This document shows, one piece after another, positions 1 to 8,307 of a DNA stretch of 13,063 bases. Position numbers and translations under genes: made by a program. Numbering within the stretch: position 1 is the stretch's first letter; every line of letters starts with the position of its first letter. Under the pieces are notes generated by a model. That model saw nothing but the letters and a program-made list of their open reading frames with translations. It was not told where the DNA came from and did not search any database. Source of the DNA: an uncultured Christensenellaceae bacterium. GTDB taxonomy: Bacteria; Bacillota; Clostridia; Christensenellales; Borkfalkiaceae. The DNA lies in assembly GCA_910588645.1 (NCBI GenBank), contig CAJUOY010000006.1, forward strand, positions 75,143-88,205, written 5' to 3'.

Positions 1-2
1 AC

Positions 3-950
3 GGTGAAATAACCCTCGGGTTGAGTGTTGGCGTGGAAGACCTTGTAATGCAGGGGTTAGCTACGATCAAACTCGAAGGTGGCGCGTTCAAGGGTGTGTA
101 TGCCGAACTCGGCGGATTAAAAGTATATTACGAATTTGCCGAAAATGCTGTCTATATAGACGACGGCAACGTTAAATACAAAGTTTCCATTCCAGCAACA
201 GCAAAAAAGGGTGCGGCAAGTTCCGATATATCTGTACTCATCGAAGATCTATTATCTGTTGTAAACTTTGACAGTGACAGAATAACGGCAAATATTACGT
301 TCGGCGATATAAACGCAGTACTTGAAGTAAAACTTTTCGGCGGTATTTCAATAGATTTGTCCGCAAACGTATACGGTAAAAACATTACCGTCGGATTAAC
401 TCCCGTTTCGGGAGATGTAAGCCCCGTTCAGGCTCCTTCGGATTATTCGTCTTTTACCGACATACTCAACGAAGGACTTACGATAGGTTTGTCGCTTGAT
501 CTCGACAAAGTGACTTTGGACGGCAGAGTATTTATCGGCTTGACCGAAGGCAGATTTACCGAATTGAGAGCTGACTTCGGCAGCGTTCAGGTATACTGCG
601 AATTGGCGTCGAAAAAATTATATATCAAGATCGGCGAAACCAAGGCTTATATAGACTTCAACGAAATGCCTCAGGGCCTCATAGATATGCTTGGTCTGTT
701 CGGCAATTCCGACGGCTTCGACTTCGAATCTCAGAGTATAATTGCAGAGCTTCTCGGCAATCTCACAGCAGGATTGAGGGAAATTATCGTCAATGGTGAA
801 ACGGTTACGGACGGTATATACATTTCTTCCGTTGCTAAATTGACGCTTAAAGATTTCATAGTCGCCGCAGGTTTGAAAATCAATCTTCCAGACAGCGGAG
901 ACGGATTGTCGATAGAAGCCGACGCTATGCTCTTCGGTATCAACGCAAAG
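3..950 (+). other. Tandem ~156-residue protein modules in the giant protein
   Basis: At the protein level, two consecutive modules align in register. GLS at 18 and 486 and VYYE/VYCE at 123 and 591 are each exactly 468 bases apart. The DNA has diverged strongly, so this is an old duplication and not a slippage-prone repeat. Later, looser relatives start near the VY motifs at 1356 and 2298, with irregular spacing. Confidence 0.6.
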
Positions 951-3900
951 GTATTTGCAAAACCCGATGCGGAGGAATTGCCCGCATTGTCCTTAGAGGA
1001 TAAGGAAGGGTATGTAAACGCGATCAAGGATACCTGGAAGCTTTTAGACCAAGTCGTCGGCCAGAATATAACGGCCGTCGTCGAAGGTCAGCTGTACGAT
1101 AAGAGCGCGGATACGATGAATCATATGAAATATGATTTTGATGCGCTTTTGGAGTATGACCGCGGCAACGGCGAAGGCGATAGCGAGATATCGGCTCTAA
1201 ACGGAATGTACCTGCATTTGGGTATAAACCTTACCGCCGCAGCTCCCGATGTTGAAAGCTTCTACTTTGATTTGGTGTTGACGGACGCAAATCCTGTTTC
1301 TGTCGACGGCACGGGTAAGACGAACGGCGGCTATACGACAGACGGTCGGTTTGACGTCTATCTGTCCGTTTCAAAATACCGCAACAATTCGAATCCTCTC
1401 AAACTCTATGCTTCGGCAGACGAAATTTTGACGCTCGTATCAATGGTAGGCGCGGCGGCTAACCTCGATGAAATTTCCTTCGAGAACAGCGAATACGTTT
1501 CCGAAGCCGTCGGCAAGATAGCGGATATGCTTATCGGTCAGGCGTCGGGTATTATCGACGGACTTATCGAAACTTACATACCTTATACCAAAGATCAGTT
1601 CTCTTCTCTCGGAAAGAGTTTGATTCCTCAGATTTTGGGGACCGATTTGCAGGGGCTGTTGGATAAATTGCTCGGTTCCGTCGGAAATACGGTAAAAGAA
1701 GAACCCTCAGAAGGCTCCGAAGATAAGAATAAAGACTATATCGAAAGTATTACCGGCGACGATAAAACTCTTGTCATAGTTCTCAATTCACCGGTAATTT
1801 ACGGCGACGATACGATTACGTACGACAAATACCTCAAAGTCGAATTCTATAAGGATATAGACGCCGACGGCGTTGCTCGCCTCGGAGGTGTTAAGATAGA
1901 AAACATCTATTACGGCGACGACAACGTAAATAAAATGAACATAGGGCTTGACCTCTCGTACGGCGAAGTTGCAAGGCCCGACGCGTCAAGCGGATTGAGA
2001 GGATACCTCAATCTTGAAGGAATAGACACTCTTTTAAAAGCTATGGTAAACTCCGCAACTCACGAAACGGGTATCGCGGACAATAAATACGAACTCAATG
2101 ACGAGTATCTTTTGAGCGGAAGCATCAACGCAAAACTCAGTATTCTTTCAAGCGCGAACATAAATATCCGTATCGACACATTGAAGATTTGTATAGACGA
2201 AAACAACAAGGTTTCCGCGGACGTTCATCTGTCTTACGACGCTTTGAGGGTGACGGTAGTCTTCGTGCCTGTAACTGCTATAAACGGCGGTTGCGACGTC
2301 TATATGTCAATAAGAAACGATATGATCTATATATCGCGCATTCAGAACACGGACGAAAAGGGCAATCCTATAACGCCCGTTACGGAGACGAGGATAATGC
2401 CGCTCGACGCCTTCCTCGACGATATAATGAATCAGATCAACTTCATATTCAACTTCGGTTCGTTGATTGCCGATCAGCTTGCCGGTATAGATACCGGCTC
2501 AGGCAGCGGCGTTTCATTCGATAATAAGGATTACGGCGAATCTCTCGATTACGTCTTATCTAAATATCTCTTCAACGAAACGGAAACAGGCGCAAGCTGG
2601 ACTGTAGCTATAAGCAACAAGATGCTCACCTCCGCAGTGGGTATGACTATGTCCGATATTCCAGTAACTATCAGTGCGGATAAAAATGCGGACGGTACGT
2701 TGACTGTAAAGGGTTTGGATATAGAGCCTTCCAAGATGACTTTGCTTGGCAGTATTTCCCTTGATTTCAGCGGCAAGCTGGAGTATAAAAATCCTCACGG
2801 CGTAACTGACGGTTTCACAGACAGTTCGATAGCTCTGAATACCCAATCCGTACCCAATTTTGACGGAAAAACCTGGAACGACGTTTTGGGAGGAGATAAC
2901 TTTGCCGATATAACCGAGCATACCAACTGGAATTTGCTGTTGGGTGATACCAATTCGAAATTCTTATCATATGCAGGCGGTAAGGTTCTGGAAGTCAGAA
3001 CTTTAAGGTTCGAATACGCTACCGACGCGACGAATACTGAATTTGTTTCCTTCGGCGAAGAACAGCTCGTTCTTTACAACCAGAATACTAACAGGATCTA
3101 CACGAGGGCGGTTGTTCCAAGCCTTGACGTGATGCCGCAGATCAACGGTAAAACGGCGGTATGGCAGTCGGACTGCTATACGGACGACGAAGGCAAACTC
3201 GTCTATCGCGCGGTATACGATACGACTTATACCGTAAGTATAGAGAGCGCGTTCAAGACTGACGGAAATTACAGCGTGACAGACGACGGCGTATGGCTGA
3301 GAGATATTCAAAAAGCCTACAAAAACGTATATCTTCGTAAAGACCTTATACATTTTGACGACGGTATCCCTTACGGGCTTAAAGGCTATTCGTCTGAAAA
3401 GGGCGGGGAGATAATCGACTTTGCGGAAACCGAGATTAACGGCGACGGAGAACTCTGTTATAAAGTCCCTGTGGACGGAAACGTAAAATATTACGCCGTA
3501 TGGGAACGAGCATACGCGTTAAATTTTGCAGACGAGTACGGACGGCAGGAAACGATTTACTATTATGCAGGCGAAACTATCGGCGACAGAGCGCCCGCTC
3601 TACCTCAGAAGGAAGGGTATACGGCTTACTGGAATACCGATCTTTCCTCCGCGGTCGTTCCCGAAATGGACAATAGCGTAATAGAAGTTTCGTTTAGGAT
3701 AAACAGTTACACAGTTACTATTGTAACCGGCGCGCAGTTCGACGGCGAAATTGAGGGCTTTGAAAAAAATGCTGATGGCAATTATTACCTTACGGCTGAA
3801 TATAATACTGTTGTAAGATTGCCTGCGCTGTACTCGGTTTCTCCCGCGTACAAGTTCGGCGGATATTATCTCGAACCGGACTATTCGGGTAAACCTCTCG

Positions 3901-4634
3901 AGGTTTCTTTGGCGTCGGACTATGAGATCACTCTCGATAAAGATATAATCTATTACGTGCGCTGGCAGGGCAAGAAAGTTAACGTCACTTACAGGAGCGA
4001 TCTCGATTTCAGTGCTGGACTGACTCACAAAGTGTACGACGAGGACGGCAACGCCGTAGAGTTCTATTATCAGCAGTCTTTAGTATACGGTGCAAACAAT
4101 AATCTTTCACAATTCGCAATGGAAGATAAGACGCTATTCGGCTGGTTTATGCCCGAAGGCGACGGCTACGTGATAGCGGAGACGGCGGAGGCTCTTCTTA
4201 ATAAATTGGAATACAGCCTTGAAGGGGTTGACGAGATAGACGTAACCCTTTGGGCCGTTTGGATTGACAGCGCGGTTAAAGGCGAAATTACCGAGGTCAC
4301 GGCGAAGAAAGGCTTTATCAACACAACCTGGGATATAAAGGGATACGTTAGTTCTCCTATATCGGGAAAGAGCGCAGAGATAGCTTCTGCCGCAGGCATA
4401 AATATCGATATTCAGGTCAAGTACGGAGTATCTAAGAGCGGTACGTCTATGGACGCCGATCTCAACTGGAATAAGTGGGAAGGCGTGTATGCAGACGGCA
4501 GTTTCGAGAAGAACGTAAGCTCCACGAACGGAACAAACAAGTACTCCTACGGCGGCTGCGACGTAAAGTTAACGCTTACATTGGGAGGCGTCAATAAGAC
4601 GCTTGAAGGCGGATTATGGAAATCTGTCGTTTAA
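3..4634 (+). CDS. Giant repeat-containing putative surface/secreted protein, 5'-truncated by window edge
   Basis: The reading frame is open from the left edge, so the TTG at 21 is probably not the true start; residues below are numbered from that codon (1537 residues visible). The signal peptide, if any, lies outside. The first ~1000 residues are beta-strand-rich with alternating hydrophobic and polar residues and contain related modules: residues 1-150 and 156-310 align with a 156-residue offset (shared GLS, VYxE, LYI patterns), and looser copies recur around VYLSV (446) and VYMSI (760). Residues ~1061-1415 form about four divergent InlB B-repeat-like (Listeria/Bacteroides, beta-grasp) units marked by YYAVW, YYVRW and LWAVW endings. 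The last ~120 residues are a separate Gly/Asn/Lys-rich domain. No LPXTG motif, C-terminal membrane helix or SLH domain is visible, so the anchoring mode is unknown. It probably acts in adhesion or the cell envelope (inference). The gene ends in a strong terminator and is not in an operon with what follows. Confidence 0.85.
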   Translation, partial: GEITLGLSVGVEDLVMQGLATIKLEGGAFKGVYAELGGLKVYYEFAENAVYIDDGNVKYKVSIPATAKKGAASSDISVLIEDLLSVVNFDSDRITANITFGDINAVLEVKLFGGISIDLSANVYGKNITVGLTPVSGDVSPVQAPSDYSSFTDILNEGLTIGLSLDLDKVTLDGRVFIGLTEGRFTELRADFGSVQVYCELASKKLYIKIGETKAYIDFNEMPQGLIDMLGLFGNSDGFDFESQSIIAELLGNLTAGLREIIVNGETVTDGIYISSVAKLTLKDFIVAAGLKINLPDSGDGLSIEADAMLFGINAKVFAKPDAEELPALSLEDKEGYVNAIKDTWKLLDQVVGQNITAVVEGQLYDKSADTMNHMKYDFDALLEYDRGNGEGDSEISALNGMYLHLGINLTAAAPDVESFYFDLVLTDANPVSVDGTGKTNGGYTTDGRFDVYLSVSKYRNNSNPLKLYASADEILTLVSMVGAAANLDEISFENSEYVSEAVGKIADMLIGQASGIIDGLIETYIPYTKDQFSSLGKSLIPQILGTDLQGLLDKLLGSVGNTVKEEPSEGSEDKNKDYIESITGDDKTLVIVLNSPVIYGDDTITYDKYLKVEFYKDIDADGVARLGGVKIENIYYGDDNVNKMNIGLDLSYGEVARPDASSGLRGYLNLEGIDTLLKAMVNSATHETGIADNKYELNDEYLLSGSINAKLSILSSANINIRIDTLKICIDENNKVSADVHLSYDALRVTVVFVPVTAINGGCDVYMSIRNDMIYISRIQNTDEKGNPITPVTETRIMPLDAFLDDIMNQINFIFNFGSLIADQLAGIDTGSGSGVSFDNKDYGESLDYVLSKYLFNETETGASWTVAISNKMLTSAVGMTMSDIPVTISADKNADGTLTVKGLDIEPSKMTLLGSISLDFSGKLEYKNPHGVTDGFTDSSIALNTQSVPNFDGKTWNDVLGGDNFADITEHTNWNLLLGDTNSKFLSYAGGKVLEVRTLRFEYATDATNTEFVSFGEEQLVLYNQNTNRIYTRAVVPSLDVMPQINGKTAVWQSDCYTDDEGKLVYRAVYDTTYTVSIESAFKTDGNYSVTDDGVWLRDIQKAYKNVYLRKDLIHFDDGIPYGLKGYSSEKGGEIIDFAETEINGDGELCYKVPVDGNVKYYAVWERAYALNFADEYGRQETIYYYAGETIGDRAPALPQKEGYTAYWNTDLSSAVVPEMDNSVIEVSFRINSYTVTIVTGAQFDGEIEGFEKNADGNYYLTAEYNTVVRLPALYSVSPAYKFGGYYLEPDYSGKPLEVSLASDYEITLDKDIIYYVRWQGKKVNVTYRSDLDFSAGLTHKVYDEDGNAVEFYYQQSLVYGANNNLSQFAMEDKTLFGWFMPEGDGYVIAETAEALLNKLEYSLEGVDEIDVTLWAVWIDSAVKGEITEVTAKKGFINTTWDIKGYVSSPISGKSAEIASAAGINIDIQVKYGVSKSGTSMDADLNWNKWEGVYADGSFEKNVSSTNGTNKYSYGGCDVKLTLTLGGVNKTLEGGLWKSVV
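3201..4270 (+). other. InlB B-repeat-like (beta-grasp) region of the giant protein
   Basis: About four degenerate units of 70-100 residues share the family pattern: a strand such as SYTVTIV or KKVNVTY at the start, a central EGYTAYW, FGGYY or FGWF element, and a closing strand ending in aromatic-x-V-W (YAVW 3492, YYVRW 3951, LWAVW 4248). The second unit ends in VSFRIN in place of the usual Trp. Such repeats are typically found in secreted or cell-wall proteins of Firmicutes and Bacteroidetes. Confidence 0.65.
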
Positions 4635-4647
4635 GGCATTAAAACAA

Positions 4648-4682
4648 ATAAGCGCAACGAAAGTTGCGCTTATATTTTTTTT
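4648..4682 (+). terminator. Intrinsic terminator of the giant surface-protein gene
   Basis: A perfect 11-bp stem (4648-4658 with 4663-4673) is capped by a GAAA tetraloop and followed by A then eight T residues. It begins 14 bases after the stop codon of the giant gene and separates it from the sugar transferase promoter. Confidence 0.93.
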
Positions 4683-4694
4683 GTTTAAAAATGC

Positions 4695-4723
4695 TTGTAT
4701 TTTGTGAGAATATTTGTTATAAT
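4695..4723 (+). promoter_or_regulatory. Sigma-A-type promoter with extended -10 for the sugar transferase
   Basis: TTGTAT (4695-4700), a 17-base spacer and TATAAT (4718-4723), with TG at 4715-4716 giving an extended -10. Transcription would start near 4730, leaving a ~55-base leader. A second TATAAT at 4735-4740 has no good -35. The gene has a Shine-Dalgarno AAGGGG at 4773-4778, seven bases before its ATG. Confidence 0.8.
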
Positions 4724-4785
4724 ATGAACCATACTATAATTACCTAAGGCAAAGCGTAAAAAACTGTGCCGTAAGGGGTTTACTT

Positions 4786-5520
4786 ATGGAAGAAAAACTT
4801 AACGCCGTTTTAGAATCGGAAGAAGAAAACGATACCGAGGCCGAAACCGAAGCGGTTGGTTATGAAATTATAACTGAAAAACCGAACAAGAAAAATCGTT
4901 TTAAAACGGGCAGTTACCTGTTTTTTAAGCGGACCTTCGATATAATTTCGGCGACTTTATTATTTCTGCTTTTAAGCTGGTTTATACTGATATGTATTCT
5001 TGTAAAGTGGCTTGAAGATTTTCATAATCCCGTTTATATTTCGACGCGCGTAGGCAAGGACGGAAAAACTTTTAAGTTTGTTAAAATACGCACTATGTGT
5101 CCCCATGCGGACGAGCTTAAACAACAGCTCATAGACGCAGGGCTCAACGAGGCCGATCCTCCCGCGTTCAAAATGGAAAACGATCCCAGAATTACGCGCG
5201 TAGGCAAATTTTTCAGGAGATTTTCCATTGACGAACTGTTGCAGTTATGGAACATAATCGCGGGACAGATGAGCGTTATCGGTCCCCGCCCCCCCGAGCC
5301 TCAGGAAGTCGAGTGCTATACGGAAGAACAGAAAAAGCGTCTTGCGGTAAAGGGCGGGCTTCTGTGCCTGTGGCAGATACAGAAAAACAGAAACTCTTTG
5401 ACTTTCGACCAATGGATAAAGCTCGATCTCGAGTATATCGAAAAACGTTCTATTTGGCTGGATACAAAGATTTTATTCAAGGGTTTATATATGGTTATTT
5501 TCGACCATAGCGGAATGTAA
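4786..5520 (+). CDS. Bacterial sugar transferase (monotopic phosphoglycosyl transferase, WcaJ/PglC type)
   Basis: The 244-residue product should transfer a sugar 1-phosphate from a nucleotide sugar to undecaprenyl phosphate at the inner membrane face, the first step of a surface polysaccharide or glycan (family knowledge, PF02397). Visible features: a Glu-rich N-terminal tail (1-25); KRTFDI followed by a hydrophobic re-entrant segment (~51-73); the RVGKDGKTFKFVKIRTM motif (88-104); DPRITRVGKFFRR (133-145); the Asp149-Glu150 catalytic dyad in SIDELLQLWN; IGPRPP (165-170); and a LWQIQKNRN C-terminal block (195-203). The usual KPG is KGG at 189-191 and the usual DELPQL is DELLQL. The length fits the short single-domain form, without the extra N-terminal membrane domain of WcaJ. 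It stands alone: no other glycan genes are visible, so the sugar and the final product cannot be named. The start is set by the AAGGGG ribosome site. Confidence 0.93.
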   Translation: MEEKLNAVLESEEENDTEAETEAVGYEIITEKPNKKNRFKTGSYLFFKRTFDIISATLLFLLLSWFILICILVKWLEDFHNPVYISTRVGKDGKTFKFVKIRTMCPHADELKQQLIDAGLNEADPPAFKMENDPRITRVGKFFRRFSIDELLQLWNIIAGQMSVIGPRPPEPQEVECYTEEQKKRLAVKGGLLCLWQIQKNRNSLTFDQWIKLDLEYIEKRSIWLDTKILFKGLYMVIFDHSGM

Positions 5521-5521
5521 A

Positions 5522-5557
5522 AAATACCCCGTAAAGGATTACCTTTACGGGGTATTT
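5522..5557. terminator. Bidirectional terminator between the convergent sugar transferase and radA genes
   Basis: A perfect 16-bp stem (5522-5537 with 5542-5557) with a four-base loop, starting two bases after the sugar transferase stop codon and ending just before the radA stop codon (5559-5561, minus strand). On the minus strand it is followed by six T residues; on the plus strand the T tract is weaker (TTTATTATTT). It serves both converging transcripts. Confidence 0.93.
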
Positions 5558-5558
5558 A

Positions 5559-6923
5559 TTATTTGAATAGATTTTTTATCATTGTATTTACGTATAGTAT
5601 AGGGACTATAGAAATTTTGTCTGCGTATTTGATTACCGATTTCATATTTTTTGCTGGTACAAGTATTTTTTTAAAGCCCATTTTCACGCATTCCGCCACT
5701 CTCTTTTCGCAGTAGGAAACGGCCCTCACTTCGCCGGTCAGCCCGACTTCTCCGAACACTGCCGTGTATTTGTCTATAGGCGTCCCGAAGTAGGCGGAGG
5801 CAAGCGCCGCGCACACGGCGAGATCGCAGGCAGGTTCACCCAATTTAATTCCGCCCATTGCATTTACGTATATGTCGAATGCCCCAAGCGGAAGCCCGCA
5901 ACGCTTTTCCAGTACGGCGGTCAGCAATACGAGTTTATTATAGTCTATTCCGAGCGGCATTCTTCTCGGCTGGCCGAACGCCGTCTTTGCTACGAGAGTC
6001 TGTATCTCCACGTTCATACATCTTGCGCCCGTCTGCGCGGGAGTCACGCAGGAGCCTGCTTCTTCGCCGCGGCTCTCGGATAAAAATATTCCCGAATAAT
6101 CCGTGACGGCGATAATTCCTTCACCCGTCATTTCAAACACGCCTACTTCCGCAACGTTGCCGAACCTGTTCTTAACCGCGCGTAGTATACGGAAATTTTC
6201 CTGATTTTCGCCTTCGAAATAGAGGACGGTGTCCATTATGTGTTCTAAAACTTTGGGCCCGGCAAGCGCGCCTTCCTTGGTTACGTGTCCTATGATAAAA
6301 AAGGTTATGCCGCGGCTCTTGGCTATGCGCATGAGCTTTGAAGCGCATTCGCGGACCTGACCTACGGAGCCTGAGGATGAGGACAGCTCGTCCGTATACA
6401 CTGCCTGTATGGAGTCGATAATGCAAAATTCCATGTCATCGAGTTCGCTCTCTATGCCGTCTATGCAGGTCTCGTTGACGATAAGCATTTTATCCGATGG
6501 CAAATTTAAACGCTTAGCTCTCATTTTGACCTGCGAACAGCTCTCTTCGGCGGAAACGTACAATACGTTTTTTGTCTGCGAAAGATGCGCCGCAATCTGT
6601 GTAAGCAGTGTCGATTTGCCTATACCGGGATCTCCGCCGAGCAGGACGAGGGAGCCCTTTACTATTCCGCCGCCCAAAACGGTATCGAATTCCGAAATCC
6701 CCGAAGAGGTACGGTCGTAAGTCTCGTATGTAATGTCTGAAAGCGGTTTGGCTTTTTTTACGGTAGACGTCTTTGCCGCGCTCTGTGAACCGGGCGCGGG
6801 CTTTACCGCTTCTTCAACCATAGTATTGAATGTGCCGCAGACGGGGCACCGTCCGAGCCACCTCGGGCTTGTCGCTCCGCATTCGGAACAGACAAATTCA
6901 GTAACGAGTTTATTTTTAGCCAT
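5559..6923 (-). CDS. radA: DNA repair protein RadA/Sms
   Basis: RadA is a RecA-related, DnaB-like hexameric ATPase that drives branch migration during recombinational repair. The 454-residue product is full length. In order: a C4 zinc finger (Cys12, Cys15, Cys26, Cys29); a Ser/Lys-rich linker (~45-60); the ATPase core with Walker A GGDPGIGKST (96-105), Walker B FCIIDS (166-171) and the RadA-specific KNRFG motif (251-255); and a C-terminal Lon-protease-like domain with GEVGLTGEVR (391-400), which is inactive as a protease in the family. The ATG at 6923 is preceded by GAGG eight bases upstream on the minus strand and overlaps the end of ispDF by eight bases, so translation is probably coupled. 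It is the last gene of the rqcP-ispDF-radA operon and stops at the bidirectional terminator. Many Clostridia also have radA near MEP-pathway genes. Confidence 0.97.
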   Translation of the reverse strand: MAKNKLVTEFVCSECGATSPRWLGRCPVCGTFNTMVEEAVKPAPGSQSAAKTSTVKKAKPLSDITYETYDRTSSGISEFDTVLGGGIVKGSLVLLGGDPGIGKSTLLTQIAAHLSQTKNVLYVSAEESCSQVKMRAKRLNLPSDKMLIVNETCIDGIESELDDMEFCIIDSIQAVYTDELSSSSGSVGQVRECASKLMRIAKSRGITFFIIGHVTKEGALAGPKVLEHIMDTVLYFEGENQENFRILRAVKNRFGNVAEVGVFEMTGEGIIAVTDYSGIFLSESRGEEAGSCVTPAQTGARCMNVEIQTLVAKTAFGQPRRMPLGIDYNKLVLLTAVLEKRCGLPLGAFDIYVNAMGGIKLGEPACDLAVCAALASAYFGTPIDKYTAVFGEVGLTGEVRAVSYCEKRVAECVKMGFKKILVPAKNMKSVIKYADKISIVPILYVNTMIKNLFK

Positions 6924-8055
6924 TTTTTAACCTCAAAGCAACCGCGCAGTAGGCGGTAATTCCAAGCCCTTCTCCGACGAAACCGAGCCCCTCGCTAGTT
7001 CCTGCCGATATTGCAACCGCATTCGTTTGTATTCCGCAGATATCGGCTATCACGCTCTTCATAATGTCAATATAAGGGGACAGGCGAGGTTTTTCGGCTT
7101 GTACGGTTACGGATACGTTGAACGGAACATAACCTTCCGAGTTTAAAAGCGATACCACGGTTTTAAGAAGCTCACGGCTGTCCGCGCCGTCGTATTTTTC
7201 GTCGTTTACGGGGAAATAGTGTCCTATATCCTTTAATCCCGCGGCGGACAGCAGTGCGTCCATTACGGCGTGTATCAAGACGTCTCCGTCGCTGTGCGCC
7301 TCGAAACCTCTGTCAAACGGTATTTTTACTCCGCCGAGCGTTATATGATCGCCCGCGCAAAAGGCGTGTACGTCCACGCCGAATCCAACCCGATCGCCCG
7401 ACGGGAGAGGGGGCAGGGCGCGCGTAAAATCGGATTTATAAGTAAGTTTTATATTTTCTTCGTCGCCTTCTATCAGTCTGGCGGGTTGGATAAAATCGCA
7501 GTAAACGCCGCTATCGTCGGTGTAAATTCCGTCGCCCGCAAGTTCGTAGGCGCGCTTTATATCTTCGGTCAGAAATCCTTGTGGGGTTTGAACCCGATAA
7601 GCGGAGTCTCTGTCGATGGTATTGCCTATCTGTCCCAAGACGGCGCTTACAAGCGTGTCGGTCGCCTTTACGGCGCACACTCCGCTTCCGAATTTTTTTA
7701 CCGAGTCTATACAGTTTAATATGAGCTGTCTTTTGACGAAGGGGCGCGCCCCGTCGTGTATGAGGACAATTTCCCCCGAAGCGTGGGCAAGCGCGTTTTT
7801 CACGCTTTCCGTTCTGCTATTGCCGCCCATAACTACGGTGTATCCGAATGGCTCGCAAAGATTTTTTATTTCGGCGAGGTCGTCGTCGGACGAAGTGACG
7901 ATGACCTGATCTATTTCCGCCATATCAAACTTTTTCAGCGTATGCCAAAGCGCAGGAGCTCCGTCAAGGGGCGCCAGAAGTTTGTTTTTTCCGAAGCCGG
8001 CTCGGGTACCCGTGCCGGCCGCGCATATTATAGCGGTTACTTTATATTCGTTCAT
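6916..8055 (-). CDS. ispDF: Bifunctional IspD/IspF: MEP cytidylyltransferase and MECDP synthase
   Basis: This cytosolic 379-residue fusion covers two non-consecutive steps of the MEP isoprenoid pathway. The N-terminal IspD domain (~1-212) makes CDP-methylerythritol from MEP and CTP: CAAGTGTRAGFGKNK nucleotide-binding loop (11-25) with Arg18 and Lys25, IHDGARPF (99-106) and ATDT (131-134). The C-terminal IspF domain (~222-379) cyclises CDP-ME 2-phosphate: DVH (Asp228, His230) and His262 as zinc ligands, HSDGD (254-258), QAEKPRL (319-325) and a C-terminal SEGLGFVGEGLGI. In that last motif the typical A-T-T-T-E is A-G-T-S-E (351-355), a small departure near the cytidine diphosphate-binding site. 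IspE, the intermediate step, is not in the window. The Shine-Dalgarno GAGGG (8066-8070, minus strand) is made of the last codons of rqcP, which suggests coupled translation. Fused IspDF is best known from Proteobacteria but also occurs in some Clostridia. Confidence 0.96.
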   Translation of the reverse strand: MNEYKVTAIICAAGTGTRAGFGKNKLLAPLDGAPALWHTLKKFDMAEIDQVIVTSSDDDLAEIKNLCEPFGYTVVMGGNSRTESVKNALAHASGEIVLIHDGARPFVKRQLILNCIDSVKKFGSGVCAVKATDTLVSAVLGQIGNTIDRDSAYRVQTPQGFLTEDIKRAYELAGDGIYTDDSGVYCDFIQPARLIEGDEENIKLTYKSDFTRALPPLPSGDRVGFGVDVHAFCAGDHITLGGVKIPFDRGFEAHSDGDVLIHAVMDALLSAAGLKDIGHYFPVNDEKYDGADSRELLKTVVSLLNSEGYVPFNVSVTVQAEKPRLSPYIDIMKSVIADICGIQTNAVAISAGTSEGLGFVGEGLGITAYCAVALRLKNG

Positions 8056-8061
8056 TAGGTG

Positions 8062-8307
8062 TTATCCCTCTATAATTTCGTAAAGAGACTGCGCTTCATC
8101 CTTTTTTACCGTTTCCTTAATATTGAGGATTTTGAATTTGAGCATGCCGCCCGTAAAGTGAAGCTCGACCTCGTCGCCTATTTTAATTCTGTGCGCCGGT
8201 TTTACTTCCTTGCCGTTAACTACGACCTTGCCTTTGTCGCAGGCTTGCTGTGCGAGGGTGCGCCTTTTTAAAATTCTGGATACCTTTAAAAATTTATCTA
8301 TTCTCAT
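8062..8307 (-). CDS. rqcP: RqcP (YabO/HslR-like) S4-domain RNA-binding protein
   Basis: The 81-residue protein is one S4 RNA-binding domain: MRIDKFLKVSRILKRRTLA at the N-terminus, a second helix with the DKGKVVVNGK turn (24-33), and IKIGDEVELHF (42-52). It closely matches B. subtilis YabO/RqcP in length and in its C-terminal KKDEA-YEII ending. RqcP binds stalled 50S-peptidyl-tRNA complexes with RqcH and supports C-terminal alanine tailing (family knowledge). The ATG at 8307 has only a weak GGA as ribosome site, and a GC hairpin plus T6 lies immediately upstream, so its expression may be limited. It is first in the operon, six bases ahead of ispDF. Confidence 0.93.
   Translation of the reverse strand: MRIDKFLKVSRILKRRTLAQQACDKGKVVVNGKEVKPAHRIKIGDEVELHFTGGMLKFKILNIKETVKKDEAQSLYEIIEG

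Noticed and set aside
4741..4785. Riboswitch (preQ1- or c-di-GMP-like) in the sugar transferase leader, suggested by GTAAAAAACT and GGCAAAGC
   Set aside because: The matches are short, and the other conserved stems and loops of either class are absent; the ~55-base leader is too short for the c-di-GMP aptamer.
5289..5295. C7 run in the sugar transferase as a phase-variation tract
   Set aside because: It encodes the conserved GPRPP motif with ordinary CCC codons, and seven bases is short for a slippage switch; the frame is intact.
5353..5397. KGG instead of KPG and LWQIQKNRN in the sugar transferase as signs of inactivity
   Set aside because: Many Clostridia sugar transferases carry a WQI-x-x-NRN block, and the Asp-Glu dyad is intact; a single Pro-to-Gly change does not argue for loss of function.
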